A DNA stretch of 12,062 nucleotides, from NCBI GenBank assembly GCA_009392775.1, contig VFFT01000048.1, positions 1 to 12,062 of the forward strand. Reading direction: 5' to 3'. The translations under genes and the position numbers were made by a program. This DNA is from SAR202 cluster bacterium. Lineage in GTDB: Bacteria > Chloroflexota > Dehalococcoidia > UBA3495. Under the pieces are notes generated by a model. The model saw nothing but the letters and a program-made list of their open reading frames with translations. It had not been told where the DNA came from and did not search any database. Below, in pieces: positions 1-7,330 of the stretch; the first letter of the stretch is position 1, and each line of letters begins with the position of its first letter.

Positions 1-2620
1 TACAGTGGGAACAGTTACCGAAATCTATGATTACCTTAGACTTTTATTCGCACGAGTTGGAAAACCACATTGCCCCAAATGTGGTCTGCCAGTACAACGC
101 CAAACTATTGAGCAAATCGTGGACGCATTGCTTAATCTATCCGAGGATAGCCGCATAACTCTCCTTGCCCCAAAGATCCGCCGAAAGAAAGGGGAACATA
201 AAGAAATATTTGAATCCGCTAGAAAATCGGGGTTTACTCGAGTCAGAGTCAATAACGAAATAATGACTCTGGATGAAGCGGAAACCATAAGCTTAGATAA
301 GCAAAAATGGCATTACATTGATATAGTCGTAGACCGCTTAATAATCCGGCCTGACATAGAAACTTCACGTGTAGCTGAGTCTGTCGAGACTGCCCTGAGA
401 GAAGGAAACGGACTATTGCAAATATTTCAGGAAGACAAAGACGACATAGTCTTTTCCGAGGAATTTGCCTGTGTCTCGTGCGGAACTAGCCTTCCTGAAA
501 TTGAACCTAGGACATTCAGTTTTAACAGCCCACATGGGGCCTGCAATATTTGTACAGGACTGGGATACAAACTAGAAGTGGATCCTCAATTAGTTATACC
601 CAACAAAGATTTGTCCCTTTCAGAAGGTGCCATATCACCATGGAACAGATCCGGTACATCCAGTACGTGGTACCTAAGCATGGTCGAATCCGTAGCTAGT
701 AGCCATGGATTTTCTGCCAAGACACCCGTCAAGGACCTGGAATCATCGAGTATTGAGCTAATATTGAACGGTGACTCTGAAAAGAAAATCACTATGAAAC
801 ACAAGACTCGCCGAGGCCAAGTATATAGTTGGGATACGGCCTTTGAAGGAGTCATACCAAATCTGGAAAGAAGGTACCAAAAAACTGAATCCGATTATGT
901 TAGACACGAAATAGAAAGATACATGTCGGCCAGACCTTGTCAAAGTTGCCAAGGGAAACGCCTTAGACCAGAAGCTTTGGCTGTACAAGTCTGCGGTATT
1001 AACATTGTAGACGTGGCATCTATGAGCATCAGTGAAGGTCTAATATGGGTCTCAGAAATAGACCCAATGATTAATCCAGAAACCATAAACGTTACACTTA
1101 CAGAGAGAGAACGTACCATCGGTGCTCAAATATTAAAAGAAATCGAGGGACGCCTCAAATTCCTAGATAACATCGGCCTTGGTTACCTCACCATGGATCG
1201 TACAGCACGAACTTTATCAGGCGGTGAAGCGCAGAGAGTACGCTTAGCCACACAAATCGGATCTGGCTTAACAGGTGTTTTGTATGTCTGTGATGAACCA
1301 ACCATCGGATTACACCCGCATGACGACCATATGTTGATAACCACTTTATCCGATCTACGAGATATGGGTAACACAGTAATCGTAGTAGAACATGATGAAG
1401 CCATGATGAGATCCGCAGACCATATAATTGATATGGGACCAGGCGCAGGAGAACACGGAGGAAATGTAGTAGCTACAGGTACCATATCAGAAATCATGGA
1501 CAATCCCAGATCTCTGACAGGGCAATATTTAAGCGGAACGAAAATAATACCTTTACCAGGGTCACGTCGTGCTGGCAACGGGTCAACCATTACTATTACC
1601 GGTGCCACCGAGAACAATCTCAAAAACGTCAACGCAGACATTCCTCTAGGTTGCTTAGTATGTGTAACGGGAGTATCAGGGTCAGGTAAAAGCACTTTAA
1701 TCTATGATGTCTTATTTAAAAAACTAGCCCAAGTACTAAACAACGCACGAGAGTTGCCCGGGTCCCATAAGTCCATCTCAGGGATAGAACACATAGACAA
1801 AGTAGTAAACATAGATCAGTCACCCATTGGTAGAACTCCACGTAGCAACCCCACTACCTACACAGGCGCTTTCACGCCTATACGAGAACTCTTCGCTAAC
1901 CTTCCTGAGGCTCGAGTTAGAGGATACAAACCTGGTAGATTCTCATTCAATGTAAAAGGTGGCCGGTGTGAAGCCTGCCAAGGGGAAGGGTATATCCAAA
2001 TAGAAATGCAATTCTTACCAGACGTGACAGTCCCTTGCGAAATCTGCGAAGGTCGACGCTACAACCGTGAAGCTTTAGAAGTAACTCTACGAGATAAAAG
2101 TATCGCTGACATATTGCAAATGACAGTGGATCAAGCTCTAGATTTCTTCTGGAACTTCCCGAGAATACGACCTAAGCTTGAAACCCTAAGAGACGTCGGA
2201 TTAGGATATATAAAACTAGGCCAACCTGCTACCACCCTCTCTGGGGGAGAAGCCCAAAGAGTCAAACTGGCTACCGAACTATCTAAACGTGCTACCGGCA
2301 AAACATTGTATTTACTGGACGAACCTACGACTGGACTATCTTTTGAAGACTGTGCCGCGCTTTTAAGAGTTTTACATAGATTAGTGGATAACGGTAACAC
2401 TATAGTTATGATCGAACATAACCTCGACTTGATTAAGAACTCTGATTGGGTAATAGATCTTGGACCAGAAGCAGGACACAATGGAGGCAAGGTCATTGCA
2501 ACAGGAACACCTGAGCAGCTAACTAAGAAAAAACGCTCTCACACTGGTAAATACATCAAAGACCTCGTGAAAACGAGAACGCACACAATAAAGAATGAAC
2601 TAACGACAGTTGGAGATTAA
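1..2620 (+). CDS. uvrA: UvrABC system protein A (excinuclease ABC subunit A), 5'-truncated by the window edge
   Basis: UvrA is the damage-recognition ATPase of nucleotide excision repair. It dimerises, scans DNA with UvrB and loads UvrB at lesions. The frame is already open at the first bases (TVGTVTEIYDYLRLLFARVG is a classic UvrA stretch), so the gene begins upstream. About 95-100 N-terminal residues, including the first Walker A, are missing compared with the usual ~940-950 aa; the GTG at 5 is internal. Visible parts: a CPKC pair near nt 71-82; a zinc module with CVSC and CNIC around nt 470-555; the first ABC signature LSGGEAQR (~nt 1214) followed by Walker B CDEPTIGLH; the second Walker A GVSGSGKST at nt 1670-1696; the C-terminal zinc module CEAC/CEIC (~nt 1971-2050); the second signature LSGGEAQR (~nt 2237) with LLDEPTTGL. 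It ends with TAA. The frame is intact. The neighbour downstream is 147 bp away. Confidence 0.97.
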   Translation, partial: TVGTVTEIYDYLRLLFARVGKPHCPKCGLPVQRQTIEQIVDALLNLSEDSRITLLAPKIRRKKGEHKEIFESARKSGFTRVRVNNEIMTLDEAETISLDKQKWHYIDIVVDRLIIRPDIETSRVAESVETALREGNGLLQIFQEDKDDIVFSEEFACVSCGTSLPEIEPRTFSFNSPHGACNICTGLGYKLEVDPQLVIPNKDLSLSEGAISPWNRSGTSSTWYLSMVESVASSHGFSAKTPVKDLESSSIELILNGDSEKKITMKHKTRRGQVYSWDTAFEGVIPNLERRYQKTESDYVRHEIERYMSARPCQSCQGKRLRPEALAVQVCGINIVDVASMSISEGLIWVSEIDPMINPETINVTLTERERTIGAQILKEIEGRLKFLDNIGLGYLTMDRTARTLSGGEAQRVRLATQIGSGLTGVLYVCDEPTIGLHPHDDHMLITTLSDLRDMGNTVIVVEHDEAMMRSADHIIDMGPGAGEHGGNVVATGTISEIMDNPRSLTGQYLSGTKIIPLPGSRRAGNGSTITITGATENNLKNVNADIPLGCLVCVTGVSGSGKSTLIYDVLFKKLAQVLNNARELPGSHKSISGIEHIDKVVNIDQSPIGRTPRSNPTTYTGAFTPIRELFANLPEARVRGYKPGRFSFNVKGGRCEACQGEGYIQIEMQFLPDVTVPCEICEGRRYNREALEVTLRDKSIADILQMTVDQALDFFWNFPRIRPKLETLRDVGLGYIKLGQPATTLSGGEAQRVKLATELSKRATGKTLYLLDEPTTGLSFEDCAALLRVLHRLVDNGNTIVMIEHNLDLIKNSDWVIDLGPEAGHNGGKVIATGTPEQLTKKKRSHTGKYIKDLVKTRTHTIKNELTTVGD

Positions 2621-2756
2621 AAAGCTTGAATCCAGGCAGTCTCTCCACTACCGATTGAAATATTATGGTATTTCACCATCACATACTTGATAATATCCCC
2701 GCCTTTACTAAGTAATATGTCTTTGATACGATCCCCTCGCACACCCCATAACATCT

Positions 2757-2761
2757 GGAGG
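2757..2761 (+). promoter_or_regulatory. Shine-Dalgarno GGAGG fixing the start of the MBL-fold gene
   Basis: GGAGG sits six bases before the ATG at 2768. It decides between that ATG and the in-frame ATG at 2687, which would add 27 residues that do not resemble the family and has no comparable ribosome binding site. Confidence 0.75.
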
Positions 2762-2767
2762 AATAAT

Positions 2768-3406
2768 ATGCCCCTTCACTACGATGATGAAGTCAAAATA
2801 ACAAAAATTAATATGGGTCCATACAATAACAACGGATACATTGTAGTATGCCCTGATACAAACGAGGGCGTGATAATTGATACACCAGCGGAGCCAGACA
2901 AGTTATTGAGCGAATTGCATGATGTATCGATAAAGGCCGTTCTCATAACACATGGACATCAGGACCATTTACTAGGCTTCAATGAAATAACATCTCACGT
3001 CAATGCGCCAGTGGGAGTGGGCAATGATGATACTCATCTTCTGCCATCAGAACCATCCTTTCTGATAAGCGATGGAGACACTATTAAATTTGGCAATCAG
3101 GAGATGCACGCAATATCCACCCCTGGGCACACCGACGGCTCCACCTGTTACCTGATTGGCAAACATTTATTCTCTGGCGATACGCTATTCCCGGGAGGCC
3201 CAGGCAAATCACGCAGTCCAGAGGCTTTTGAACAGGAGTTAGAAAGTATAACTTCAAAATTGTTCATACTTCCATCGGAAACTCATGTATATCCTGGGCA
3301 CGGTGATGATACCAGCATTGCAAACGCTAAAGAACAATATGAAGTATTTAGGTCTAAGTCTCATCCCGCCGATATGCACGGTGATGTTTCCTGGTTAGAA
3401 AGTTAA
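2768..3406 (+). CDS. MBL-fold (metallo-beta-lactamase superfamily) hydrolase, glyoxalase II-like
   Basis: A 212-residue soluble dinuclear metal hydrolase of the glyoxalase II-like branch. Metal ligands are all present: HGHQDH at residues 62-67, H121 in STPGHTDGS, D138 in FSGDTLF and H178 in YPGHGD. This is the full HxHxDH-H-D-H set, so the enzyme should be active; substrate is not readable (thioesters such as hydroxyacylglutathione-type, persulfides or lactones are possible). The start at 2768 is chosen because of the strong GGAGG and because residues from MPLHYDD onward begin the fold directly (VKITKINMGPYNNNGYIV). The gene follows uvrA on the same strand after 147 bp that contain no clear terminator. 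A perfect hairpin follows 27 bp after its stop. Confidence 0.9.
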   Translation: MPLHYDDEVKITKINMGPYNNNGYIVVCPDTNEGVIIDTPAEPDKLLSELHDVSIKAVLITHGHQDHLLGFNEITSHVNAPVGVGNDDTHLLPSEPSFLISDGDTIKFGNQEMHAISTPGHTDGSTCYLIGKHLFSGDTLFPGGPGKSRSPEAFEQELESITSKLFILPSETHVYPGHGDDTSIANAKEQYEVFRSKSHPADMHGDVSWLES

Positions 3407-3433
3407 AACATACTTCGCAACTAATTTACTGGC

Positions 3434-3460
3434 AAGATGAGGGAGTAACTCCCTCATCTT
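3434..3460 (+). terminator. Perfect 12-bp hairpin between MBL and M16 genes; possible terminator or attenuator
   Basis: AAGATGAGGGAG and CTCCCTCATCTT are exact inverted repeats separated by a TAA loop. The stem end plus following bases read CATCTTTCTG, giving only a short T-rich stretch, so this is not a textbook intrinsic terminator; a run of five T lies at 3474-3479, farther downstream. It is only 30 bp from the next start codon, which leaves little room for a separate promoter after it. It may therefore be a partial terminator, an attenuator or an mRNA-stability hairpin. Confidence 0.6.
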
Positions 3461-3490
3461 TCTGAATGGCACAATTTTTCAGGAGAATAC

Positions 3491-4753
3491 ATGCACCAAA
3501 AAACCACCCTTGATAACGGTCTAAGGGTCCTGACATCTAACATAAGTCACTCGCAATCAGTGGCAATACTAATCTCAGTAGGGGCTGGGTCTCGTTACGA
3601 ACCCCCTGAATTAGCAGGGTTATCGCATTTCCTAGAACATCTCCCTTTCAAAGGGACTGAAAGATGGCCCACTGCTCGGTTAATAAGCGAAACTATTGAG
3701 GGTGTAGGTGGAATAATGAACGCAAGCACCGATCGCGAAATGACGGTGTTTTGGTGCAAAGTGGCAAAACCTCACTATAAACAATCACTAGCAGTGTTAT
3801 TAGATATGATATTACGTCCAATCCTGGATCCTGAAGAAATGGAAAAGGAACGAGAAGTCATTCAAGAAGAACTTCGCATGACTTATGATTATCCAAGCCA
3901 ACTAGTAGACCTACTTATCGACGATATCTTATGGCCCGATCAGGCAATGGGACGTGATGTAGGTGGAACCATAGACACGGTGAAGAGTATATCTCTTAGC
4001 GACGTGGAAGATTATATGGCGCACCAATACAATCCACACAATACGGTGATATCAGTAGCGGGGAATATAGACCATACAGAAGTAGTCAATCAGATTAATG
4101 AACACTCTCATAGCTGGTCTGACCAAGAAAGTCTAGATTGGGAAAGAGTCTCATACACAAATCAATCTCCCAAGGTGAAAATAGATAACCGAGCAACTGA
4201 TCAGACTCACCTATGTGTCGGATTGCCTGGGCTTTCATTAGAAGACCCAGATAGGTTTACTCTGTCAATTATGAATTGCATTCTAGGTGACGGAATGAGC
4301 AGCCGCCTATTCCAGAACCTAAGGGAAACACAGGGACTAGCTTACGATGTATCAAGTTCCACGAATAATTATAAAGACTGCGGATCACTTGTAATTTATT
4401 GCGGCACCGAACCCAATAAAGTACAGGATTCCATACGCAGTATAGTTTCTGATATTAAAAGCATGCTTGATCCGATATCAAATACCGAACTATCAAAAGC
4501 TAAAGAATATACAAAGGGGCGCTTGTTACTTAGAATGGAAGACACGAGAAGTATTGCCTCATGGTCAGGCACTCAAGAATTACTCACTGACCAAATCCTA
4601 GATATAGACCAAGTCGTCTCCATTATAGATCAAATCGACACAGACGATTTAAGCCGTGTTGCAGCCAGGGTAATATCTGAAGATAAGTTCAAGTTAGCAA
4701 TCGTAGGACCGCATACTACACCGGATATATTCGAGCAGTTGTTGAGTTTTTAA
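3491..4753 (+). CDS. M16 family zinc metallopeptidase (pitrilysin / processing-peptidase-like)
   Basis: A 420-aa M16B-type peptidase, the usual length for the bacterial single-chain half-size enzymes that dimerise to close the chamber. The inverted zinc motif HxxEH is HFLEH at residues 46-50, and the third ligand is E126 in REVIQEEL, 76 residues after H50, matching the family spacing. NASTDREMTVFW (77-88) is the conserved strand after the zinc helix. The C-terminal half carries the non-catalytic M16 domain with GDGMSSRLFQNLRETQGLAYDVSS, the segment that contributes substrate-binding Arg/Tyr in the family. No signal peptide is visible, so it is probably cytoplasmic; family members degrade or process peptides. 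The ATG at 3491 has AGGAG at 3481-3485. It lies 84 bp after the MBL gene, behind the hairpin. All catalytic residues are present. Confidence 0.93.
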   Translation: MHQKTTLDNGLRVLTSNISHSQSVAILISVGAGSRYEPPELAGLSHFLEHLPFKGTERWPTARLISETIEGVGGIMNASTDREMTVFWCKVAKPHYKQSLAVLLDMILRPILDPEEMEKEREVIQEELRMTYDYPSQLVDLLIDDILWPDQAMGRDVGGTIDTVKSISLSDVEDYMAHQYNPHNTVISVAGNIDHTEVVNQINEHSHSWSDQESLDWERVSYTNQSPKVKIDNRATDQTHLCVGLPGLSLEDPDRFTLSIMNCILGDGMSSRLFQNLRETQGLAYDVSSSTNNYKDCGSLVIYCGTEPNKVQDSIRSIVSDIKSMLDPISNTELSKAKEYTKGRLLLRMEDTRSIASWSGTQELLTDQILDIDQVVSIIDQIDTDDLSRVAARVISEDKFKLAIVGPHTTPDIFEQLLSF

Positions 4754-4764
4754 ACAGGTAGAGA

Positions 4765-4792
4765 TTGACTATTTTATTTTGCCATATATATA
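4765..4792 (+). promoter_or_regulatory. Candidate sigma-70-like promoter for the selenoprotein operon
   Basis: TTGACT at 4765-4770 (five of six to TTGACA) and TATATA at 4787-4792 are 16 bp apart, just after the M16 stop and about 70 bp before the first gene of the 4861-7321 cluster. The AT-rich stretch makes chance matches common, so this is suggestive only. Confidence 0.35.
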
Positions 4793-4860
4793 GCTCACGG
4801 AATGTATTTAACCCATGTTATACAATCTCTGCAGCAGTATAAATTGAACGTGGAGGCTAC

Positions 4861-5931
4861 ATGGATATAACAGAGCCTGTTTCGGTCGCAAATCTTGAAG
4901 ATGCGCATGAACGTATGTATGACCTGGGATGGACTGACGGGCTACCCGTAATCCCTCCTACCACCAATCTAGTTAATGCTGTCCTAGAATATTTAGGCAG
5001 AGATCCACAAGAAATAATTGGCATAGTCCCTCCTAAGAACAGAATAGCCTCAATAGAGAAGATCGCTGTCAACTGTGTCATGGCTGGCTGCAAGCCACAT
5101 CACGTGCCAGTTGTAATAGCAGCTTTAGAGGGACTATTAGAAGATTCTTTTAATTTAAACGGGGTCCAGGCAACGACTAACTGCGTGGCGCCCCTCACTA
5201 TAGTAAGTGGCCCCATAGTTGACGAACTAGATTTCAATTATGGGGATAACGTGTTCGGTGGAGGCTCACGCTCTAGCGCAGTGGTAGGTAGAGCTGTGCG
5301 TTTAATATTATGGAATCTAGGTGGAGGGTACCCGGGAGAGATTGATAGGGCTACAATCGGACACCCAGGAAAGTATACGTTTTGCATAGCTGAAGACCCT
5401 CACAATAATCCATGGGAATCAATACACGAAGAAATGGGATTTACCAAAGACGCCTCCTGCGCTTCTGTATTCGCGTGCGAAGCTCCACATCACATAGCAA
5501 CTGGATCAGGCTACATCCTGTCGGCCACTGACATACTGAAAGTCATCGCAGATAGCACAGCTACCGCTGGGAGCTCGACTATGAATGGGGGAGGACAGAT
5601 ACTCCTAGTCATAGGACCGATGACCGCGCAGAAACTCGCCTCCGAAGGGTATAATAAAGACCTGATACGAAAGGAACTGGCTCAATTAGCTGTGAAACCA
5701 GTTGGTTTAATGAAATCCTGCCAATTTTTGAATCCTGGCCATCCATTCCATTGGGCCAGCGTTGTTGACGCTAATGACGACAGAGCTATGGTACCTGCTT
5801 TACGAGAACCCGAGAAGCTCTTAATAGCAGTTGCTGGAGGGTGGGGTTCTGGATCTGGATTTTGTGCAGTTACACACGGTTGGATGGAAGCAGGCGGACA
5901 CCTACAAACTAAAGCGATAGTGAAACCATAA
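4861..5931 (+). CDS. Conserved uncharacterised protein upstream of UGSC selenoprotein, Cys/His/Gly-rich
   Basis: A 356-aa soluble protein with no signal peptide or membrane segment. I do not recognise a characterised function. Its N-terminus has the striking segment GWTDGLPVIPPT (23-34), which I recall as typical of a widespread uncharacterised bacterial family found with UGSC proteins. Other motif-like blocks: AVNCVMAGCKPHH with C72 and C77; NGVQATTNC with C108; IGHPGKYTFCIAEDPHNNPWE with C175; DASCASVFACEAPHH with C200 and C206; STMNGGGQILLVIGP; and C-terminal GWGSGSGFCAVTHGWMEAGG. The many Gly/Cys/His blocks suggest an active site or ligand-binding role, not a structural one. The ATG is preceded by GGAGG at 4852-4856. 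The selenoprotein gene begins 25 bp after its stop, so the two are very probably co-transcribed and may form a complex. That last point is inference. Confidence 0.85.
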   Translation: MDITEPVSVANLEDAHERMYDLGWTDGLPVIPPTTNLVNAVLEYLGRDPQEIIGIVPPKNRIASIEKIAVNCVMAGCKPHHVPVVIAALEGLLEDSFNLNGVQATTNCVAPLTIVSGPIVDELDFNYGDNVFGGGSRSSAVVGRAVRLILWNLGGGYPGEIDRATIGHPGKYTFCIAEDPHNNPWESIHEEMGFTKDASCASVFACEAPHHIATGSGYILSATDILKVIADSTATAGSSTMNGGGQILLVIGPMTAQKLASEGYNKDLIRKELAQLAVKPVGLMKSCQFLNPGHPFHWASVVDANDDRAMVPALREPEKLLIAVAGGWGSGSGFCAVTHGWMEAGGHLQTKAIVKP

Positions 5932-5956
5932 TTTGTGATATTGAGAGGTATACTTC

Positions 5957-6487
5957 ATGTCCGAAATAATATTACACAGCCCTATAGGTAAGGAAGCATC
6001 ATTCGATCCCGACATCACACCGATATCCACCCCCAGAGGGGGTAAAGTTGCCTTTCTATTTAACGGCCACGTATCGGTTTTACCTTTCTGGAATAACCTA
6101 GAATCTGAAATCAAATCCGTCCTAGAACCTACTGAGACTATGCAAATCATAAAGCCCAATACTTTCGCACCTGCGTCATCAGAGGACATAGACAGTCTGT
6201 CATCAGCTGATTTAGCTATAGTCGGTGTATGTGCTTGAGGATCATGCACATCCGGCTCCGTGCGAGACGGTATAAACCTAGAGAGAACAGGTGTACCCGC
6301 TATAGTCATATCACACAACGTATTTGAAAAAGCCGCAAGAGCTCAATGCAACGCACTAGGGGTTCCAGATTTGAGGATACTCGTTTACTCTCAGCCCAAG
6401 GGTGAAGAAGAAGAAGTTGAAGGAGCCAAAGCAGCCACAGATATATCGAAGCAACTAATTCAAATGATTGCATCTGAAGATAAATAA
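5957..6487 (+). CDS. UGSC family selenoprotein; selenocysteine at in-frame UGA, codon 94
   Basis: One 176-residue protein read through an in-frame TGA at 6236-6238. Upstream (93 codons) and downstream parts are in the same frame and make one continuous fold: a strand KVAFLFNGHVSVLPFW, a strand LAIVGVCA leading into U94, then GSCTSGSVRDG, a helix, TGVPAIVISHNVFE, and a Lys/Glu-rich C-terminal helix. The U94-G-S-C97 motif, with C92 close by, is the signature of the UGSC (seleno)protein family. U94 and C97 form a UxxC redox-type pair. From memory, the stretch after U also resembles the UGTCTR region of GrdB-type subunits of glycine/betaine reductases, followed by a similar helix and G-[IV]-P strand; this hints at related selenol chemistry but does not prove a substrate. 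The ATG has GAGAGG at 5943-5948. True stop is TAA. Without Sec decoding it would be annotated as two short hypothetical ORFs (5957-6238 and 6260-6487). The genome should then encode SelA, SelB, SelC and SelD elsewhere. Confidence 0.9.
6236..6238 (+). other. In-frame UGA, predicted selenocysteine codon
   Basis: The TGA is flanked by codons for VGVCA and GSCTSG in one frame, and the reading frame stays open for 82 more codons to a TAA. The flanking residues match the UGSC motif exactly at the Sec position. It is the only TGA seen in frame within any supported gene here. Confidence 0.88.
6239..6279 (+). promoter_or_regulatory. Candidate bacterial SECIS element downstream of the Sec codon
   Basis: CCGT (6258-6261) pairs with ACGG (6267-6270) around the five-base loop GCGAG. 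The loop starts 24 nt after the UGA and its first base is G, both within the accepted bacterial SECIS rules (loop about 16-37 nt away, G in the first two loop positions). AGG at 6238-6240 can pair with CCT at 6277-6279 to close a longer lower stem. Only four base pairs make the upper stem. A competing hairpin GCAC/GTGC (6246-6249 with 6260-6263) exists but places no G at the start of its loop and lies too near the UGA. Confidence 0.5.
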
Positions 6488-6502
6488 GTTCAGAAATATC
6501 TT

Positions 6503-7321
6503 ATGTCAACTAACTCAGATTTAAGCCTATCAAAACGAAAACTTAAAGTTTTAGAAAACCTAGACAAAGGTCATGCTGCGCTCCACAAATCCTTATCCGA
6601 CCTGGATCCTGAAGATGCTTTTCTGGGCACTAGGTGGTCAGTGTGGGATGTGATAAAACATTTGGATTCAGAAGGCTTTGTAGATACCCTCGAGTCCATC
6701 TCACAAGGAGCCGCTCACTTATTCCCACCATTTACCAGCCGTGCAGAAAAATTAAAATTAGATATATCTCATCTTGACCAAACGTTTTTACGATTTAAGA
6801 CACTAATAGAATCAATGTCGGAAGAACAACTACTCCGTGAAGCCACACCCGAAAATACATATAATACATTTCCCGCACTGAACATGATCGAGCTTCTTGA
6901 ACGATTCTCGAATCACGAATCTAATCATGCCATACAGATCGAGAAGACCCTTACATATGTGAAAGCGTTCAACGCTCGGGAAAAAGTGGTAACGATTATC
7001 ACATTGAACACTGATATAGACCCCATAGTTCCAGACGATATCCTAGGCATGATGAAACATGCTGATTACCTAGCAGCTACACTTCCAATTTTAGACGTAT
7101 TAGAAGGGAAATTCGCAGCGTTGCCTATTCAACTACTTGATAACAACTATAAGGAAGTTGTAGCAAGACTCATTAGAGAGTCCAAAGCTGGACTCTGGGT
7201 CGTACTGTGCATCTCCAGTCAGCCGTCACGGGTAGAAAGTAATTGCATAACCTTGGCAACCCAACAATGCGAAAAGGTGATCCATTACAATCCGCATAGC
7301 ACCAACGATGAAAACATCTAG
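6503..7321 (+). CDS. DinB-fold (DinB/YfiT-like) putative metalloprotein with unknown C-terminal region
   Basis: A 272-aa soluble protein. The first ~155 residues look like a DinB four-helix bundle: RWSVWDVIKHL (44-54) is the typical W-[ST]-V-x-D-V-x-x-H-L segment, and FSNHESNHAIQIEK (135-148) the HExxH-like helix. The expected metal triad is H53, H138 and H142. Members of this superfamily include thiol-dependent S-transferases and isomerases (mycothiol- or bacillithiol-using). The remaining ~110 residues (from about KVVTIITLN) are not recognised. The gene starts 15 bp after the selenoprotein stop, with no clear Shine-Dalgarno, so translational coupling in the same operon is likely. This context would suit a thiol or selenol partner role, but that is inference. 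It ends in TAG, 9 bp from the convergent FAH gene. Confidence 0.8.
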   Translation: MSTNSDLSLSKRKLKVLENLDKGHAALHKSLSDLDPEDAFLGTRWSVWDVIKHLDSEGFVDTLESISQGAAHLFPPFTSRAEKLKLDISHLDQTFLRFKTLIESMSEEQLLREATPENTYNTFPALNMIELLERFSNHESNHAIQIEKTLTYVKAFNAREKVVTIITLNTDIDPIVPDDILGMMKHADYLAATLPILDVLEGKFAALPIQLLDNNYKEVVARLIRESKAGLWVVLCISSQPSRVESNCITLATQQCEKVIHYNPHSTNDENI

Positions 7322-7330
7322 TAACTTACC

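Noticed and set aside
1183..1695. Long minus-strand ORF (170 aa) and similar antisense ORFs inside uvrA, the 356-aa gene, FAH and LLM genes
   Set aside because: They lie wholly or almost wholly on the opposite strand of strongly supported genes, lack recognisable motifs or ribosome binding sites, and look like shadow frames.
2687..2767. Longer MBL-fold protein starting at ATG 2687
   Set aside because: The added 27 residues do not look like the family N-terminus, while the ATG at 2768 has a strong GGAGG at good spacing.
2621..2767. Promoter or small gene between uvrA and the MBL gene
   Set aside because: ATGGT/ACCAT is a short inverted repeat and TAATAT is -10-like, but there is no properly spaced -35 box and no small ORF with a ribosome binding site other than the MBL gene itself.
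6236..6238. TGA as a true stop or pseudogene mutation splitting one gene
   Set aside because: The flanking residues match the UGSC motif exactly at the TGA, the downstream frame is fully preserved for 82 codons, and a SECIS-like hairpin lies at the right distance. A random nonsense mutation at precisely this codon is much less likely.
6260..6487. Separate 75-aa gene starting at GTG 6260
   Set aside because: No ribosome binding site precedes it, it is in frame with the upstream ORF, and its first residues continue the UGSC motif.
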